From contig NZ_JARRSA010000005.1 in assembly GCF_029624655.1 (NCBI RefSeq), forward strand, positions 1-64,000: a DNA stretch of 64,000 nt, written 5' to 3'. The notes beneath the pieces are model-generated. The model made no database searches. It worked only from the letters and a program-made list of their open reading frames with translations, and was not told where the DNA came from. Made by a program: the position numbers and the translations under genes. The stretch's first letter is position 1, and each line of letters starts with the position of its first letter. Source of the stretch: Roseicyclus salinarum. Lineage in GTDB: Bacteria; Pseudomonadota; Alphaproteobacteria; Rhodobacterales; Rhodobacteraceae. Below, one piece after another: positions 1 through 11,994 of this stretch.

Positions 1-1922
1 GCCCCGCCCCGCGCCGCGAGGACGCCAAGGCGGCGCGCCCCGTGGTCCCGCCCGCGCGCGGCAAGACCGCCGATCCCTTGGCGGGCGCGCCCGGGAAGGG
101 CCGCCTCTCGGGCCTGATGGGCGCGGCGCCGGGACCGGCCGGACCCGCCGGCGAAGACGACGCGGCGGCAGAGGACAGGACATCCTTCGCGGGCCGCATC
201 TCGGGTCTGCTGGGACGCGGCAGGGAGCGGACGGCGCCCCCCGCTCCCGGCCGCGATGCGCCCGCCGCACCGGCCATCGGCCAGCGCGTCTCGGGCACAG
301 GCCGCCTCACGGCACTTGGCGAGGCGCTGAACGCCGAGCGTGGCGAGGCGGCGGAAACGCCGGTCCCCGCCGCGGACACGGAGCCCGGAGCCCAGACCGG
401 AACCGAGACCGACGCCCAGGACGAAAACCTCACCGGCGGCCTCCTTGGACGCAAGGCGGACGACAGCCCCAGCCCGTCGCTGCGCACCGGCCTGCTTCTG
501 ACGATCATCCTTCTGATCCTCCTGGCGGCCATTGCCGTGTGGTCCGCGCTGTTCCTGCCCGACAGCCCGGTGGCGCGCCTTCTCGGCAACGGCGGGGCGA
601 ACGACGAGGCCGCCTTCGACGCCCCCGCGCCGCCCGAGGCCATCATCGCACCGCCCGCCATCGGCGAACTTGCCGACGTCAACGCGCCGCCCGGCCGGCT
701 TATCGACGAGGCGCCGCTGGCGGATGCAGCGGACGTCCCCGCCGCGGCGGACGAAGCGGCAGCCGACGGGTTCGAGCTTGCCGCCGCGCCGCAGGAGGCG
801 GCCGCGCCAGAGGCCGAGGCACCGGACGAGGCACCGGCCGCGGAGGCGATCGCAGCCGCCGCGCCCCCGGTGCCCGACCTGCCGCCGCTGCCGCAAGACG
901 CGCTGCCCACGCTTGAGCAGACGCAGGCGGCGTTCGAGGAATACGGCATCTGGCAGCGCCCGCCCGAGCGTCCCGACCTCGCCCCCATCGACACGCTGTC
1001 GGACCTGACGATGTCCTCGGCCGATCCCGCGGTCGCCTCCCTCGATGCCGTGTCCCTCGCGCCGCCGCGCGTCGATCCGGCCGAGACGATCCCGCAGGTC
1101 CCCGTGCCGCCCGCCTTCGCGGACGCGGTGAGGGCCGCGACGTCTCCTGCGGACGCCCCCGCACCCGCGGCCCTGCCGGAGCCCACGCCAGAGGGCATCG
1201 TGACGCCCGAGGGCGTTCTCGTGACCGCCGGGCAGCCTCCGACCGCCCCTGTCCCGAGGCCGCGCGAGGTCGCCCTGCCCGCGCCCGCACCGGTCTTCAA
1301 CATCGAGGACGCCATCCTCGGCACCTTCCGCCCCACGCCGCGCCCCGACGATCTCGGCGCCGTGGCGCCGCCCCCCGCGCCCGGCGACGCGCCCGTGGCC
1401 CGCGCAAGCCTCGTCCCGCAGACGCGCTCCACCCAGGTCACGGGTAGCTCGGCCGCATCGCTTTTCGTCAGCGCCGAGGGGACCGCAACCAGCACCCCGA
1501 CCGCCCCGGCGACCGCCGCGATCGTGGACGCCACGCCCCTCGCCGTCGCCGCCTCGCTGGTTCCGCCCGCGCGTCCCGGCAACATCGAGACGCTCGTCGC
1601 CGCGGCCGTCCGCGCGACGCCCGAACCGCCCCCGGCGGCCGTCGAGACCTCGGCAATCGCGCCCGCCCCGGCCATCCCCTCGAGCGCGGATGTCGCGCGC
1701 GCAGCCACGCAGCGCAACGAACTGCGCCTGCGCGACCTCAACCTGATCGGCGTCACCGGCACCCCCTCGGAACGCCGCGCCCTCGTGCGCCTTCCGTCGG
1801 GCCGCTTCGTGCGCGTGGCCGTCGGCGACCGCCTCGATGGCGGCCGCGTCGCGGCCATCGGCGAGACCACGCTTCAGTACGTCCGCAACGGTCGGACGCT
1901 CACGCTCGACATTCCCGGCTGA
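1..1922 (+). CDS. Membrane-anchored Ala/Pro-rich protein with PilP/GspC-like C-terminal domain (5' end outside window)
   Basis: The reading frame is open to the left edge, so the N-terminus is probably missing; the first in-frame start seen is GTG at 42. From that GTG, a single membrane segment lies at about residues 148-170 (LLLTIILLILLAAIAVWSAL), followed by about 370 residues of low-complexity Ala/Pro/Glu sequence that would span the periplasm. The last ~70 residues (from RNELRLRDLNLIGV) form a compact beta-rich segment with 'GRFVRVAVGDRLDGGRVAAI', the pattern of PilP / GspC-type periplasmic domains of type IV pilus and type II secretion systems. No pilus or secretion genes are nearby, so a role in such a system is inference. 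It converges on mgtE. Confidence 0.7.
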   Translation, partial: PAPRREDAKAARPVVPPARGKTADPLAGAPGKGRLSGLMGAAPGPAGPAGEDDAAAEDRTSFAGRISGLLGRGRERTAPPAPGRDAPAAPAIGQRVSGTGRLTALGEALNAERGEAAETPVPAADTEPGAQTGTETDAQDENLTGGLLGRKADDSPSPSLRTGLLLTIILLILLAAIAVWSALFLPDSPVARLLGNGGANDEAAFDAPAPPEAIIAPPAIGELADVNAPPGRLIDEAPLADAADVPAAADEAAADGFELAAAPQEAAAPEAEAPDEAPAAEAIAAAAPPVPDLPPLPQDALPTLEQTQAAFEEYGIWQRPPERPDLAPIDTLSDLTMSSADPAVASLDAVSLAPPRVDPAETIPQVPVPPAFADAVRAATSPADAPAPAALPEPTPEGIVTPEGVLVTAGQPPTAPVPRPREVALPAPAPVFNIEDAILGTFRPTPRPDDLGAVAPPPAPGDAPVARASLVPQTRSTQVTGSSAASLFVSAEGTATSTPTAPATAAIVDATPLAVAASLVPPARPGNIETLVAAAVRATPEPPPAAVETSAIAPAPAIPSSADVARAATQRNELRLRDLNLIGVTGTPSERRALVRLPSGRFVRVAVGDRLDGGRVAAIGETTLQYVRNGRTLTLDIPG

Positions 1923-2053
1923 ACGCGGCCACGCCGGACGCCCGCGCGTCCCTTGTCCCTGCATCGCAACGCAAGTCGGCGGGCCACGCCTCAAGGGCCT
2001 CGCCGCGCGCAGGAGGCCCCCCGGACGGCGCGGCCCGCCGCCCGTGTCGGGCT

Positions 2054-3451
2054 TCAGAGAAGAAAGATCGTCGCCAGCCCGAGGAAGGCGAAGAACCCGA
2101 CCACGTCCGTCACCGTCGTCACGAAGGTTCCGGAGGCCAGCGCGGGGTCGATCCTGAAGCGGTCCATCACCACCGGCACGAGGATCCCCGCCAGCCCCGC
2201 CACCAGCAGGTTTATCACCATCGCCGCCGCGATCACCGCCCCCAGCATGGCCGAGCCGAACCAGATCACGCCCACCACCCCCATCACGACCGCGAAGGCC
2301 AGCCCGTTGACCAGCCCCACGCTGGCCTCGCGCATCACCACGCGCGGCAGGTTCGAACGCGTGAGGTCCTTGGTCGCAAGCGCGCGCACGGCCACCGTCA
2401 GAGACTGCGTCCCCGCGTTCCCGCCCATCGAGGCCACGATCGGCATCAGCACCGCAAGCGCCACGACCTGCGCGATCGCATCCTCGAACTGCGCGATCAC
2501 CAGCGACGCGAGGATCGCCGTGATCAGGTTGACGAACAGCCACGGCAGGCGCTGGCGAATCGTCTCGACCGTGCGGTCCGAGATGCTGGAATCCTCACTC
2601 ACGCCGGCGAGCCTCAGAAGGTCCTCGGCGTTCATCTCGTCCAGCACCGTCATCGCGTCGTCGATGGTGATGATCCCCACCAGCCGCCCGTCCTCGTCCA
2701 CCACCGGCGCCGAGATCAGGTGATACTGGTTGAAGGCATAGGCCACCTCGTCCTCGTCCTGCGTGGCCGGGATCGCGCGGAAACTGTCCTCCGCGATCTC
2801 CCTCAGCGGCGCCCTGCGCGCCGATGACAGAAGCCGGCCGAGCGTGACGTAGCCCGTGGGCTTCATGCGCGGATCGGTCAGGATCACGTGGTAGAACTGC
2901 TCGGGCAGCTCGGTCTTGTGGGCGCGGAGATAGTCGATCATCTCGCCCACGGTCCAATGCTCGGGCGCATGGACCACCTCGCGCTGCATGAGGCGGCCCG
3001 CGGTCTCCTCGGGATAGGACAGCGCCTGCTCGACCGCCGTCCGGTCGCGGTCGTCCAGCGCGTCGAGGATCGCGGCGGCCTGCTCATCCTCGAGATCCTC
3101 GAGGATGTCGACAAGGTCGTCGGAGTCGAGCTGGCGCACCGCTTCGACGACCTGCGCAGGCGGCAGGAGCGCGATGACCTCCTCGCGCAGGCCCCAGTCG
3201 AGCTCCGAGATGACCTCGCCGTCGATGCCCTCCGACCACAGCGCGAGCCACGCCGCCCGCTCCCCGCCCGAGACCTGCTCGAGGAGGTCGGCGATGTCTG
3301 CGGGGTGCAGCGGCGCCATGAGCGCGTCGATGGCCGCGACGTCGCCCGCATCGACGGCGGCGCGCAGCGCGCCGCGCAGCGACTCGTCCAGCGCGTAGCC
3401 CTCCACCGGGTCGTCCGCCTCGTCGCGCGGCTTGTCGATCTGATCGTCCAT
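2054..3451 (-). CDS. mgtE: Magnesium transporter MgtE
   Basis: 465 aa, the usual length of bacterial MgtE. The layout is cytoplasmic N domain (about residues 20-125), a CBS pair (about 130-260) with a Mg2+ sensing role in the family, and five membrane helices (about 290-465). The last helix region contains DPALASGTFVTTVTDVVGFF, holding the conserved pore aspartate that coordinates Mg2+. ATG start. No M-box-like leader is visible in the 109-bp gap to the divergent guaD, so control is probably by the Mg2+-dependent gating known for the family rather than by a riboswitch. Confidence 0.95.
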   Translation of the reverse strand: MDDQIDKPRDEADDPVEGYALDESLRGALRAAVDAGDVAAIDALMAPLHPADIADLLEQVSGGERAAWLALWSEGIDGEVISELDWGLREEVIALLPPAQVVEAVRQLDSDDLVDILEDLEDEQAAAILDALDDRDRTAVEQALSYPEETAGRLMQREVVHAPEHWTVGEMIDYLRAHKTELPEQFYHVILTDPRMKPTGYVTLGRLLSSARRAPLREIAEDSFRAIPATQDEDEVAYAFNQYHLISAPVVDEDGRLVGIITIDDAMTVLDEMNAEDLLRLAGVSEDSSISDRTVETIRQRLPWLFVNLITAILASLVIAQFEDAIAQVVALAVLMPIVASMGGNAGTQSLTVAVRALATKDLTRSNLPRVVMREASVGLVNGLAFAVVMGVVGVIWFGSAMLGAVIAAAMVINLLVAGLAGILVPVVMDRFRIDPALASGTFVTTVTDVVGFFAFLGLATIFLL

Positions 3452-3560
3452 CGCTTCAGTCCCGTTGCCCTTGGCGTCTTCCCATTAGCCCTAACATGGC
3501 CCGCGATGCGGGGCTATGAAGCAGGGGGCACGAATGCCCCGCAAGCACGGAGAAACTTCC

Positions 3561-4850
3561 ATGACCGAGCGGCTTGTTCTCGGCCGGACGCTGACCCTCG
3601 ACGCCGATCCCCGGCTGGAAGGGCCCGCCGCCGCCCGTCACGAAAGCCGCGGCGCGGTCCTTCTGCGCGACGGGCTCATCGCCGAAACCGGCGCCGCCGA
3701 CGTCCTTCGTGCCGCCCATCCCGACGTGCCGGTGGACGACCACGGCCAGCACCTCGTCCTGCCCGGCTTCGTGGACGCCCACGCCCATTATCCGCAGACG
3801 GCGATCATCGCCTCCTGGGGCAAGCGGCTGATCGACTGGCTCAACACCTACACCTTCCCCGAGGAGATGCGTTTCGGCGACGCCGGCTATGCGGGCCGCG
3901 TCGCGGAGCGCTACCTCGACCTTCTGCTCGCCCACGGCACCACGACAGTCTGCAGCTTCTGCACGATCCATCCCGGAAGTGTCGACGCGATCTTCGCCGC
4001 CGCCGAAGCCCGCGGAATGCGCGTGCTGGCGGGCAAGACCTGCATGGACCGCGACACGGCCCCCGAGGGCCTGCGCGACACCGCGCGATCGGCCTACGAC
4101 GACAGCCGCGCCCTACTCCGCCGCTGGCACGGTCGCGACCGGCTGTCCTACGTGATCACGCCCCGCTTCTCCCCCACCTCGACCGAGGCGCAGCTCGACG
4201 CCCTCGGCGCGCTCTGGGCGGAACATCCCGACTGCCTGATGCAGACCCACATCTCCGAGCAGACCGACGAGATCGCCTGGGTGCGGTCGCTCTACCCGCA
4301 GGCGCGCGACTACCTCGACACCTACGAGGCGCACGGGCTTCTGGGCGCCAACGGCCTCTATGGCCACGCGATCCACCTCGAGCCGCGCGAGATCGACCGG
4401 CTGGCCGAGGTCGGCGCGGCCGTCGTCCATTGCCCGACCTCCAACACCTTCATCGGCTCGGGCCTGTTCGACATGGGCCTGCGCGCGCGGATGCGCGTGG
4501 GCCTCGCCACCGATACCGGCGGAGGCTCGTCCTTCTCGATGCTGCGCACCATGGCCGCCGCTTACGAGGTCGCCCAGCTTCGCGGCACCGCGCTGCACCC
4601 GGCCGAGCTTCTGTGGCTGGCGACGGCGGGCTCCGCGGCCGCGCTCCGCCTCGGCGACCGCATCGGCCGCCTCTCGCCGGGCCTCGAGGCCGATCTCGTC
4701 GTGCTCGACCTCGCCTCCACGCCCGCAATCGCGCAGGCCGCCGCCTGCGCGGACGACATCTGGGAAGCGCTCTTTCCCACGATCATGATGGGTGACGACC
4801 GCGCCGTCGCCGCGACCTACGTCGCGGGACGGCGCGTGGAGCGTCCCTGA
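3561..4850 (+). CDS. guaD: Guanine deaminase
   Basis: 429 aa amidohydrolase that converts guanine to xanthine and ammonia in purine salvage. Metal ligands are visible: H74 and H76 in DAHAHYPQT, the histidine in QTHISEQ, the histidine in GHAIHLEP and the aspartate in ATDTGGGSS. The HYPQT motif after HxH separates guanine deaminases from related chlorohydrolases. An upstream in-frame ATG exists at 3516, but the ATG at 3561 follows GGAGAAAC at good spacing and matches the family N-terminus. A small hairpin (GGGGCA / TGCCCC, 3525-3540) lies in the leader. Divergent from mgtE; the other purine catabolism genes are not here. Confidence 0.93.
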   Translation: MTERLVLGRTLTLDADPRLEGPAAARHESRGAVLLRDGLIAETGAADVLRAAHPDVPVDDHGQHLVLPGFVDAHAHYPQTAIIASWGKRLIDWLNTYTFPEEMRFGDAGYAGRVAERYLDLLLAHGTTTVCSFCTIHPGSVDAIFAAAEARGMRVLAGKTCMDRDTAPEGLRDTARSAYDDSRALLRRWHGRDRLSYVITPRFSPTSTEAQLDALGALWAEHPDCLMQTHISEQTDEIAWVRSLYPQARDYLDTYEAHGLLGANGLYGHAIHLEPREIDRLAEVGAAVVHCPTSNTFIGSGLFDMGLRARMRVGLATDTGGGSSFSMLRTMAAAYEVAQLRGTALHPAELLWLATAGSAAALRLGDRIGRLSPGLEADLVVLDLASTPAIAQAAACADDIWEALFPTIMMGDDRAVAATYVAGRRVERP

Positions 4851-4854
4851 CCCT

Positions 4855-4930
4855 GCTTCATCCTTGCCGGAAAACTCCGGGGGCAGGCGCCGCAGGCGCC
4901 GGCGGGGGCGGCGCCCCCGTGCCCCGAGGT
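4855..4930 (+). repeat. Dispersed intergenic repeat, copy A
   Basis: Starts GCTTCATCCTTGC, then four bases, AAACTCC and a G run, followed by a GC-rich hairpin (GGGGGC GGC GCCCCC). It fills the gap between the convergent guaD and glmM. The same head recurs at 32399 (+) and 26743 (-). It may act as a bidirectional terminator or as a REP-like element; function not known. Confidence 0.7.
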
Positions 4931-4997
4931 CCGCAAGGACCGAGACGAAGACCGCGCGCTCCGGGACGGAGCGCTCCTCTCGTCGGGGACAGCGGCC

Positions 4998-6341
4998 TCA
5001 GACGGCCGACTGCACGGCCCCGACGATCTCGTCGACCACCGCGCTCATCAGCGCCTCGTCCTCGGCCTCGGCCATCACCCGGATCAGCGGCTCCGTCCCC
5101 GACTTGCGGATCAGAAGCCGCCCGCGTCCGTTCAGCCGCGCCTCGCCCGCTGCGATCGCCTCCTTCACGCCCGGCAGGCCCAGCGGAACCGATCCCGCCT
5201 CGTAGCGCACGTTGCGCAGAAGCTGGGGGACGCGCTCGAAGCGGCGCGCCAGCGCACTCGCCGGCTGCCCGGTGCGCACCATCTCGGCGAGGAACTGCAG
5301 CCCGGCCATGAGGCCGTCGCCCGTCGTCGCGTAATCCGTCATGACGATATGGCCCGATTGCTCGCCGCCGAGGTTCAGGCCATGCGCGCGCATCGCCTCG
5401 ACCACGTAGCGGTCGCCCACCGCCGTGCGGTGCAGCTTCAGGCCCTGAGCATCGAGGAACCGCTCGAGGCCGAGATTGGACATCACCGTGGCCACCAGCG
5501 TGCCGCCGGCCAGCCGCCCCTCCAGCGCCCAGCGTTCGGCCAGAAGCGCCATGATCTGGTCGCCGTCCGCCTCTTCGCCCTTCTCGTCGAGCAGGATCAC
5601 GCGGTCCGCGTCCCCGTCCAGGCAGATGCCGACGTCGGCCCGGCTCTCGCGGATCTTCGCGGCGGCGGCGGCCGTGGCGGTCGAGCCCACGCCGTCGTTG
5701 ATGTTGGTCCCGTCGGGCGAGGCGCCGATGGTGATCACCTCTGCGCCCAGCTCCCACAGCACCTCGGGCGCGGCGCGGTAGGCGGCGCCGTTGGCGCAGT
5801 CGATCACGACGCGGATCCCCTCGAGCGTCAGGCCCGCGGGGAACGTGCCCTTGACCCGCTCGACATAGCGGAAGCGCCCGTCGTCGATACGCTTGGCCCG
5901 GCCGATGTTCTCCGCCCGCGCCGGCTCCACGCCGGTGTCAAGAAGCGTCTCGATCTCGGCCTCCGCCTCGTCGGACAGCTTGAATCCGTCGGGCCCGAAG
6001 AACTTGATCCCGTTGTCCGAGGCCGGGTTGTGGCTGGCCGAGATCATCACGCCCACGTCCGCCCGCATCGAGCGCGTCAGAAGCCCCACCGCCGGCGTCG
6101 GCACGGGCCCGAGCAGAAGCACGTTCATCCCCGTCGAGGTGAAACCCGCCGTGAGCGCGTTCTCCAGCATGTAGCCCGAAAGCCGGGTGTCCTTGCCGAT
6201 GACGACGCGATGCGCCCGCCCGTCATCGCGGCGGAAGAAGCGGCCCGCCGCCGCGCCGAGGCGCAGCGCCATCTCCGCCGTCATGGGATAGCTGTTGGCG
6301 CGCCCGCGCACGCCGTCCGTGCCGAAAAGCTTTCTCGTCAA
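4998..6341 (-). CDS. glmM: Phosphoglucosamine mutase
   Basis: 447 aa; interconverts glucosamine-6-P and glucosamine-1-P, feeding UDP-GlcNAc for peptidoglycan and LPS. The phosphoserine loop is SASHNP (S103), the metal loop is DGDADR, and the sugar-binding GGEQSGHI and C-terminal [11 protein letters not shown] phosphate loop are present. The start is a TTG (TTG ACG AGA) 9 bases after the folP stop, preceded by GGCAGGG; no ATG fits. The tight folB-folP-glmM run is a common alphaproteobacterial arrangement, so it is probably expressed with folate genes. Confidence 0.96.
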   Translation of the reverse strand: MTRKLFGTDGVRGRANSYPMTAEMALRLGAAAGRFFRRDDGRAHRVVIGKDTRLSGYMLENALTAGFTSTGMNVLLLGPVPTPAVGLLTRSMRADVGVMISASHNPASDNGIKFFGPDGFKLSDEAEAEIETLLDTGVEPARAENIGRAKRIDDGRFRYVERVKGTFPAGLTLEGIRVVIDCANGAAYRAAPEVLWELGAEVITIGASPDGTNINDGVGSTATAAAAAKIRESRADVGICLDGDADRVILLDEKGEEADGDQIMALLAERWALEGRLAGGTLVATVMSNLGLERFLDAQGLKLHRTAVGDRYVVEAMRAHGLNLGGEQSGHIVMTDYATTGDGLMAGLQFLAEMVRTGQPASALARRFERVPQLLRNVRYEAGSVPLGLPGVKEAIAAGEARLNGRGRLLIRKSGTEPLIRVMAEAEDEALMSAVVDEIVGAVQSAV

Positions 6342-6350
6342 TGCCCTGCC

Positions 6351-7394
6351 CTACCCCTTGTCGTCGCGTCCGCCGCTGTCCGGCCGGCCGGCACATGCCC
6401 GCCAGAGCGCGATGGCCTGCCGGTGCATCTCCATATCATGAACCCTGAGGATCTGTACGCCCTGCGATACGGCCCAAAGGCCGATTCCCGCCGATCCGGG
6501 CCCGCGCCGTGAGGGTTCCGCAACACCGGCGAGCCGTCCGATCATCCCCTTGCGCGACACCCCGACGAGGATCGCGCAGCCAAGGCCGTGGAACAGGCTG
6601 ATGCGCGACAGGAGCGCGCGGTTGTGCGCGTCCGTCTTTCCAAAGCCGATGCCCGGGTCGACCACGATGCGCGCGCGCGCCACGCCCGCCGCCTCGGCCC
6701 GCGCCACAGCCTCGCCGAGGGCGTCGAACACGTCGAGCACGACATCGCCATAGGCCTCCTCGGCGAGGCCCTGCATGGTTTCGGGCGTGCCGATGGAATG
6801 CATCAGGATCAGCGGCGCGCCCGCCTCTGCCGCGACAGAGGCGACGGCGGGGTCGAAGCGCAGCCCGGAGACGTCGTTGAGAATGCCGGCCCCCGCCGCC
6901 AGCCCCGCGCGCGCGACCGCGGACTTGCGGGTGTCGAGGCTGACGGGCACGCCGGGTCCGGCCGCCACCAGCGCCTCGATCACGGGACGGATGCGCGCGA
7001 TCTCCTGCGACTCGGGCACTTCGGGCGCGCCGGGACGGGTCGATTCGCCCCCGACGTCGATCAGGTCGGCCCCCTCTCGCACCAGTTCGCCCGCCCGCTC
7101 CAGCGCCGCCGGCCCCTCGGCGTGAAGGCCGCCGTCGGAAAAACTGTCCGGCGTGAGGTTCAGGATCCCCATGAGGCGCGGCCGGTCGACGGACATGCCG
7201 GCCAGCGGCGGCCGCGGCCTGACAAGCGCGTCGAGGGCGTCGGGCGGAATGTCCGCCGCGGGCACGACACGGGACGCGGTCCCGCGCTGCAGGACCTCCA
7301 CCTCGCGAAAGCGCGTCCAGCCGCCTGCAAGGACGTGGCCCGTGTCCATGAGGGCGGGATCCGTGATCGGGATGGGTCGGTAATAGCTGCGCAT
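6351..7394 (-). CDS. folP: Dihydropteroate synthase
   Basis: 347 aa, longer than the usual ~280 because of an N-terminal extension of about 70 residues. Joins p-aminobenzoate to the pterin diphosphate in folate synthesis. Both signatures are present: GILNLTPDSFSDGG (residues 76-89) and DVGGESTRPGA. The C-terminal VSRKGMIG and the final RVHDMEMHRQA match the TIM-barrel end of the family. ATG start. It lies between folB and glmM on the same strand, 9 bases from glmM. Confidence 0.96.
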   Translation of the reverse strand: MRSYYRPIPITDPALMDTGHVLAGGWTRFREVEVLQRGTASRVVPAADIPPDALDALVRPRPPLAGMSVDRPRLMGILNLTPDSFSDGGLHAEGPAALERAGELVREGADLIDVGGESTRPGAPEVPESQEIARIRPVIEALVAAGPGVPVSLDTRKSAVARAGLAAGAGILNDVSGLRFDPAVASVAAEAGAPLILMHSIGTPETMQGLAEEAYGDVVLDVFDALGEAVARAEAAGVARARIVVDPGIGFGKTDAHNRALLSRISLFHGLGCAILVGVSRKGMIGRLAGVAEPSRRGPGSAGIGLWAVSQGVQILRVHDMEMHRQAIALWRACAGRPDSGGRDDKG

Positions 7395-7481
7395 GGTGGG
7401 GGCATACCCGATAAGCGGCGGCTTCGAAGCATGAAATTTCGCGCCGCCCGCGCAGGGGCCCCGCGTTCGGCGCGGCCGCCT

Positions 7482-8444
7482 TCAGCCGATCGCGTCGAGC
7501 CAGGCGGCCTCGGGCATCGCCGCCGCCCCGAGCGCCAGGACGGGGCGGGCGTCGTCCGGCGGCTCCGCGGGCTCGGCCGGCTCGCCGATGCGGACCACGG
7601 CGCGGGCGTCGAAGGCGCGGGCCAGCCAATGGGCCAGCGCCAGCGGCGCCCTGACGCCCGCGTCCGGCCCCTCGACCGCGTCCAGCACCAGCTTGGAGGG
7701 CGCCCAGACGCTGATCTTGCCGTGCCGCATCGCCCAGTCGAGTTCCGTACGGCTGTCGACGACCACGCAGCGCGGGTCCCGCGCGGCCAGAAGCCATGCG
7801 CCCTGCTCGATCGCCAGAAGGTCGATACGCCGCTGGGGCATCGGGTGCGCCGCGGCGGGAACCGGCACGTCGGGACGCTCCACGCACAGGACGAGCGGCG
7901 CGCCGCCTGCCTCCAGCCGGTCCAGAAGTGCCGGCAGGTCGTCGCGCGCCACCGCGGCGTTCGACAGGAAGACGACCACCGGATGCGGCGCCTGGTCGGC
8001 CAGGAGGCGCAGGCGCCTGCGTCCGGGCGGCGCCTCGCGCACGATCTCGACGGCGAGCGTGTAGGGTCCTCGGTCCAGCTTGCCGATCCGCACGAAGACC
8101 CGTGCGGCCAGCGGATGGGCGAGGATGCCGTCGGCGATGCGCGCGGCCAGGGTCTCGAGCAGGTTGACGCGCTCGGCGGCGAGTGCCGCGTCGATCGCCT
8201 CCACGATCGTGTCGTAGGACAGGATCCGGTCCACGTCGTCGGCGGCGGTCTCGGCGCGGGTGTCCACCTCGACGACCACGTCGAAGCGCACTTTCTGACG
8301 GATGCCGCGCTCGGCCTGGAAAGCGCCGATCTCGACCTCGCGCAGGTGTTCGGTCATCGCGATGCGGTCGCGCGGCGCGTCTCCGGCGGTGGCCTTGGCG
8401 CGTTCGGAGGGATGGCTGAAAGCGGTCGAGAGTTCGTCTGTCAT
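7482..8444 (-). CDS. folB: Dihydroneopterin aldolase with extra C-terminal domain
   Basis: 320 aa, more than twice the ~120 aa of a plain FolB. Residues about 15-140 are the FolB fold (VEIGAFQAERGIRQKVRFDV, SYDTIVEAIDAAL, VNLLETLAARIA). The remaining ~175 residues have no catalytic FolB motif; segments such as KISVWAPSKLVLDAVE followed by LALAHWLARAFDARAVVRIG resemble the end of amino-acid-kinase-fold proteins (inference by eye). An upstream ATG at 8489 is possible, but the ATG at 8444 fits the family. First gene of the folB-folP-glmM run. Confidence 0.88.
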   Translation of the reverse strand: MTDELSTAFSHPSERAKATAGDAPRDRIAMTEHLREVEIGAFQAERGIRQKVRFDVVVEVDTRAETAADDVDRILSYDTIVEAIDAALAAERVNLLETLAARIADGILAHPLAARVFVRIGKLDRGPYTLAVEIVREAPPGRRRLRLLADQAPHPVVVFLSNAAVARDDLPALLDRLEAGGAPLVLCVERPDVPVPAAAHPMPQRRIDLLAIEQGAWLLAARDPRCVVVDSRTELDWAMRHGKISVWAPSKLVLDAVEGPDAGVRAPLALAHWLARAFDARAVVRIGEPAEPAEPPDDARPVLALGAAAMPEAAWLDAIG

Positions 8445-8532
8445 GGCCCGTGGCCTAGCACGGGATGCGGGCCGCCGCGAGGACGTCAAGCGGCAGGTGC
8501 GGGCCGGAACGCGACCCCTCGGGCAGGCCGCG

Positions 8533-9207
8533 TCAGTACTGCTGGCGGTAGAAGACGTGCACGCCGTATTCGGCGGTGCGGGGGTAGACGCGCGACCAGC
8601 GCGGGTTGACCCGGTCGGCGTGGTAATGCGTGGCGTTGGCGGTGAGGTCCCGCGGCGCGCCCTCGATCATGATGCGCGCGATGTGGCCGAGCCTGTGCCA
8701 CGCCGCGTCGTCGGTGATCTCTTCCGGGCGCCCGTCGCAGGTATAGGAGAACTGGCAGGCATGGCGGCGGCCCGTGCCCTCGTTCACCACGCCGCAGATC
8801 GTGTCGGGATAGTTCGCGTTGTCGACGCGGTTCAGGATGACCTCGGCCACGGCATACTGGCCCTCGATCGGCTCGCCGCGGGCCTCGAAGTAGAGCGCCT
8901 CGGTCAGGCACTGCCATTCCGCGTCGCCGCGCGGGCTGCGCAGACGCTCGAAGCCTTCGGCGGACATGATGCGCGGGTCGTCCGCGTCGGGGCCGTCATA
9001 GGGCGCCGCGAGACGGCGGATGCGGGTTTCCGACAGCGAGGCGAGAGACGCCGTTTCGACCCCCATCAGCCCGCCGAGCCGCTCGGAGATGCCGCCGCCC
9101 GGCGCGGTGGAGGTGGACAGGGTCACGTCCGCCCGCGCCGGCGCAGTCACCGACACGAAAAACGTCACGCCCGCGGCCACAAGGGCCGGTGCCATCCGTC
9201 TCGCCAT
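8533..9207 (-). CDS. SleB/CwlJ-type cell wall hydrolase (Hydrolase_2 family)
   Basis: 224 aa with an N-terminal signal sequence ([26 protein letters not shown]) for export. The C-terminal half is the SleB/CwlJ fold: [20 protein letters not shown] carries the catalytic glutamate, then [28 protein letters not shown] and [13 protein letters not shown]. In spore formers this family cleaves cortex; in alphaproteobacteria it is a periplasmic lytic transglycosylase-like enzyme acting on peptidoglycan. ATG start after GGGAAGGGG. The promoter region holds three GANTC sites (9259-9312), suggesting cell-cycle timing. Confidence 0.88.
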   Translation of the reverse strand: MARRMAPALVAAGVTFFVSVTAPARADVTLSTSTAPGGGISERLGGLMGVETASLASLSETRIRRLAAPYDGPDADDPRIMSAEGFERLRSPRGDAEWQCLTEALYFEARGEPIEGQYAVAEVILNRVDNANYPDTICGVVNEGTGRRHACQFSYTCDGRPEEITDDAAWHRLGHIARIMIEGAPRDLTANATHYHADRVNPRWSRVYPRTAEYGVHVFYRQQY

Positions 9208-9258
9208 GTTACCCCTTCCCGGGCGGGCTTGGTGCCCGCTCTCAAGCTTGCTTCGTAC

Positions 9259-9312
9259 GATTCGGACAGGGTGTAGCCCGAATCACCGCCGCCACAAAAT
9301 CGCCACAGAATC
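9259..9312 (-). promoter_or_regulatory. Candidate methylation-regulated promoter with three GANTC sites upstream of the sleB-like gene
   Basis: GATTC/GAATC sites at 9259-9263, 9280-9284 and 9308-9312. The first two fit the GcrA-preferred form YGAKTCG (CGATTCG, and TGATTCG on the minus strand). A weak sigma-70-like pair on the minus strand, TTGTGG (9297-9292) and TACACC (9275-9270) with a 16-bp spacer, would place the middle GANTC inside the spacer. Confidence 0.4.
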
Positions 9313-9364
9313 TAGCGGACCGCCCCTAACGGCACGCAAAGAGTTGTTGCCTGAAGGTTAAGGC

Positions 9365-11920
<2,556 letters not shown>

Positions 11921-11961
11921 GATGCCGTCCAGAAGGGCCCGCCGTTTCGCGGTTGCAGCAC

Positions 11962-11989
11962 AAGATACAACCGATGCGCGACCTGTCCA
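11962..11989 (-). promoter_or_regulatory. Candidate sigma-70 promoter of ppdK
   Basis: On the minus strand, -35 TGGACA (11989-11984) and -10 TATCTT (11967-11962) are separated by 16 bp. The start would fall near 11955, about 35 nt before the ppdK ATG. The 22-bp repeats begin 6 bp upstream of the -35. Confidence 0.55.
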
Positions 11990-11994
11990 GTTCC

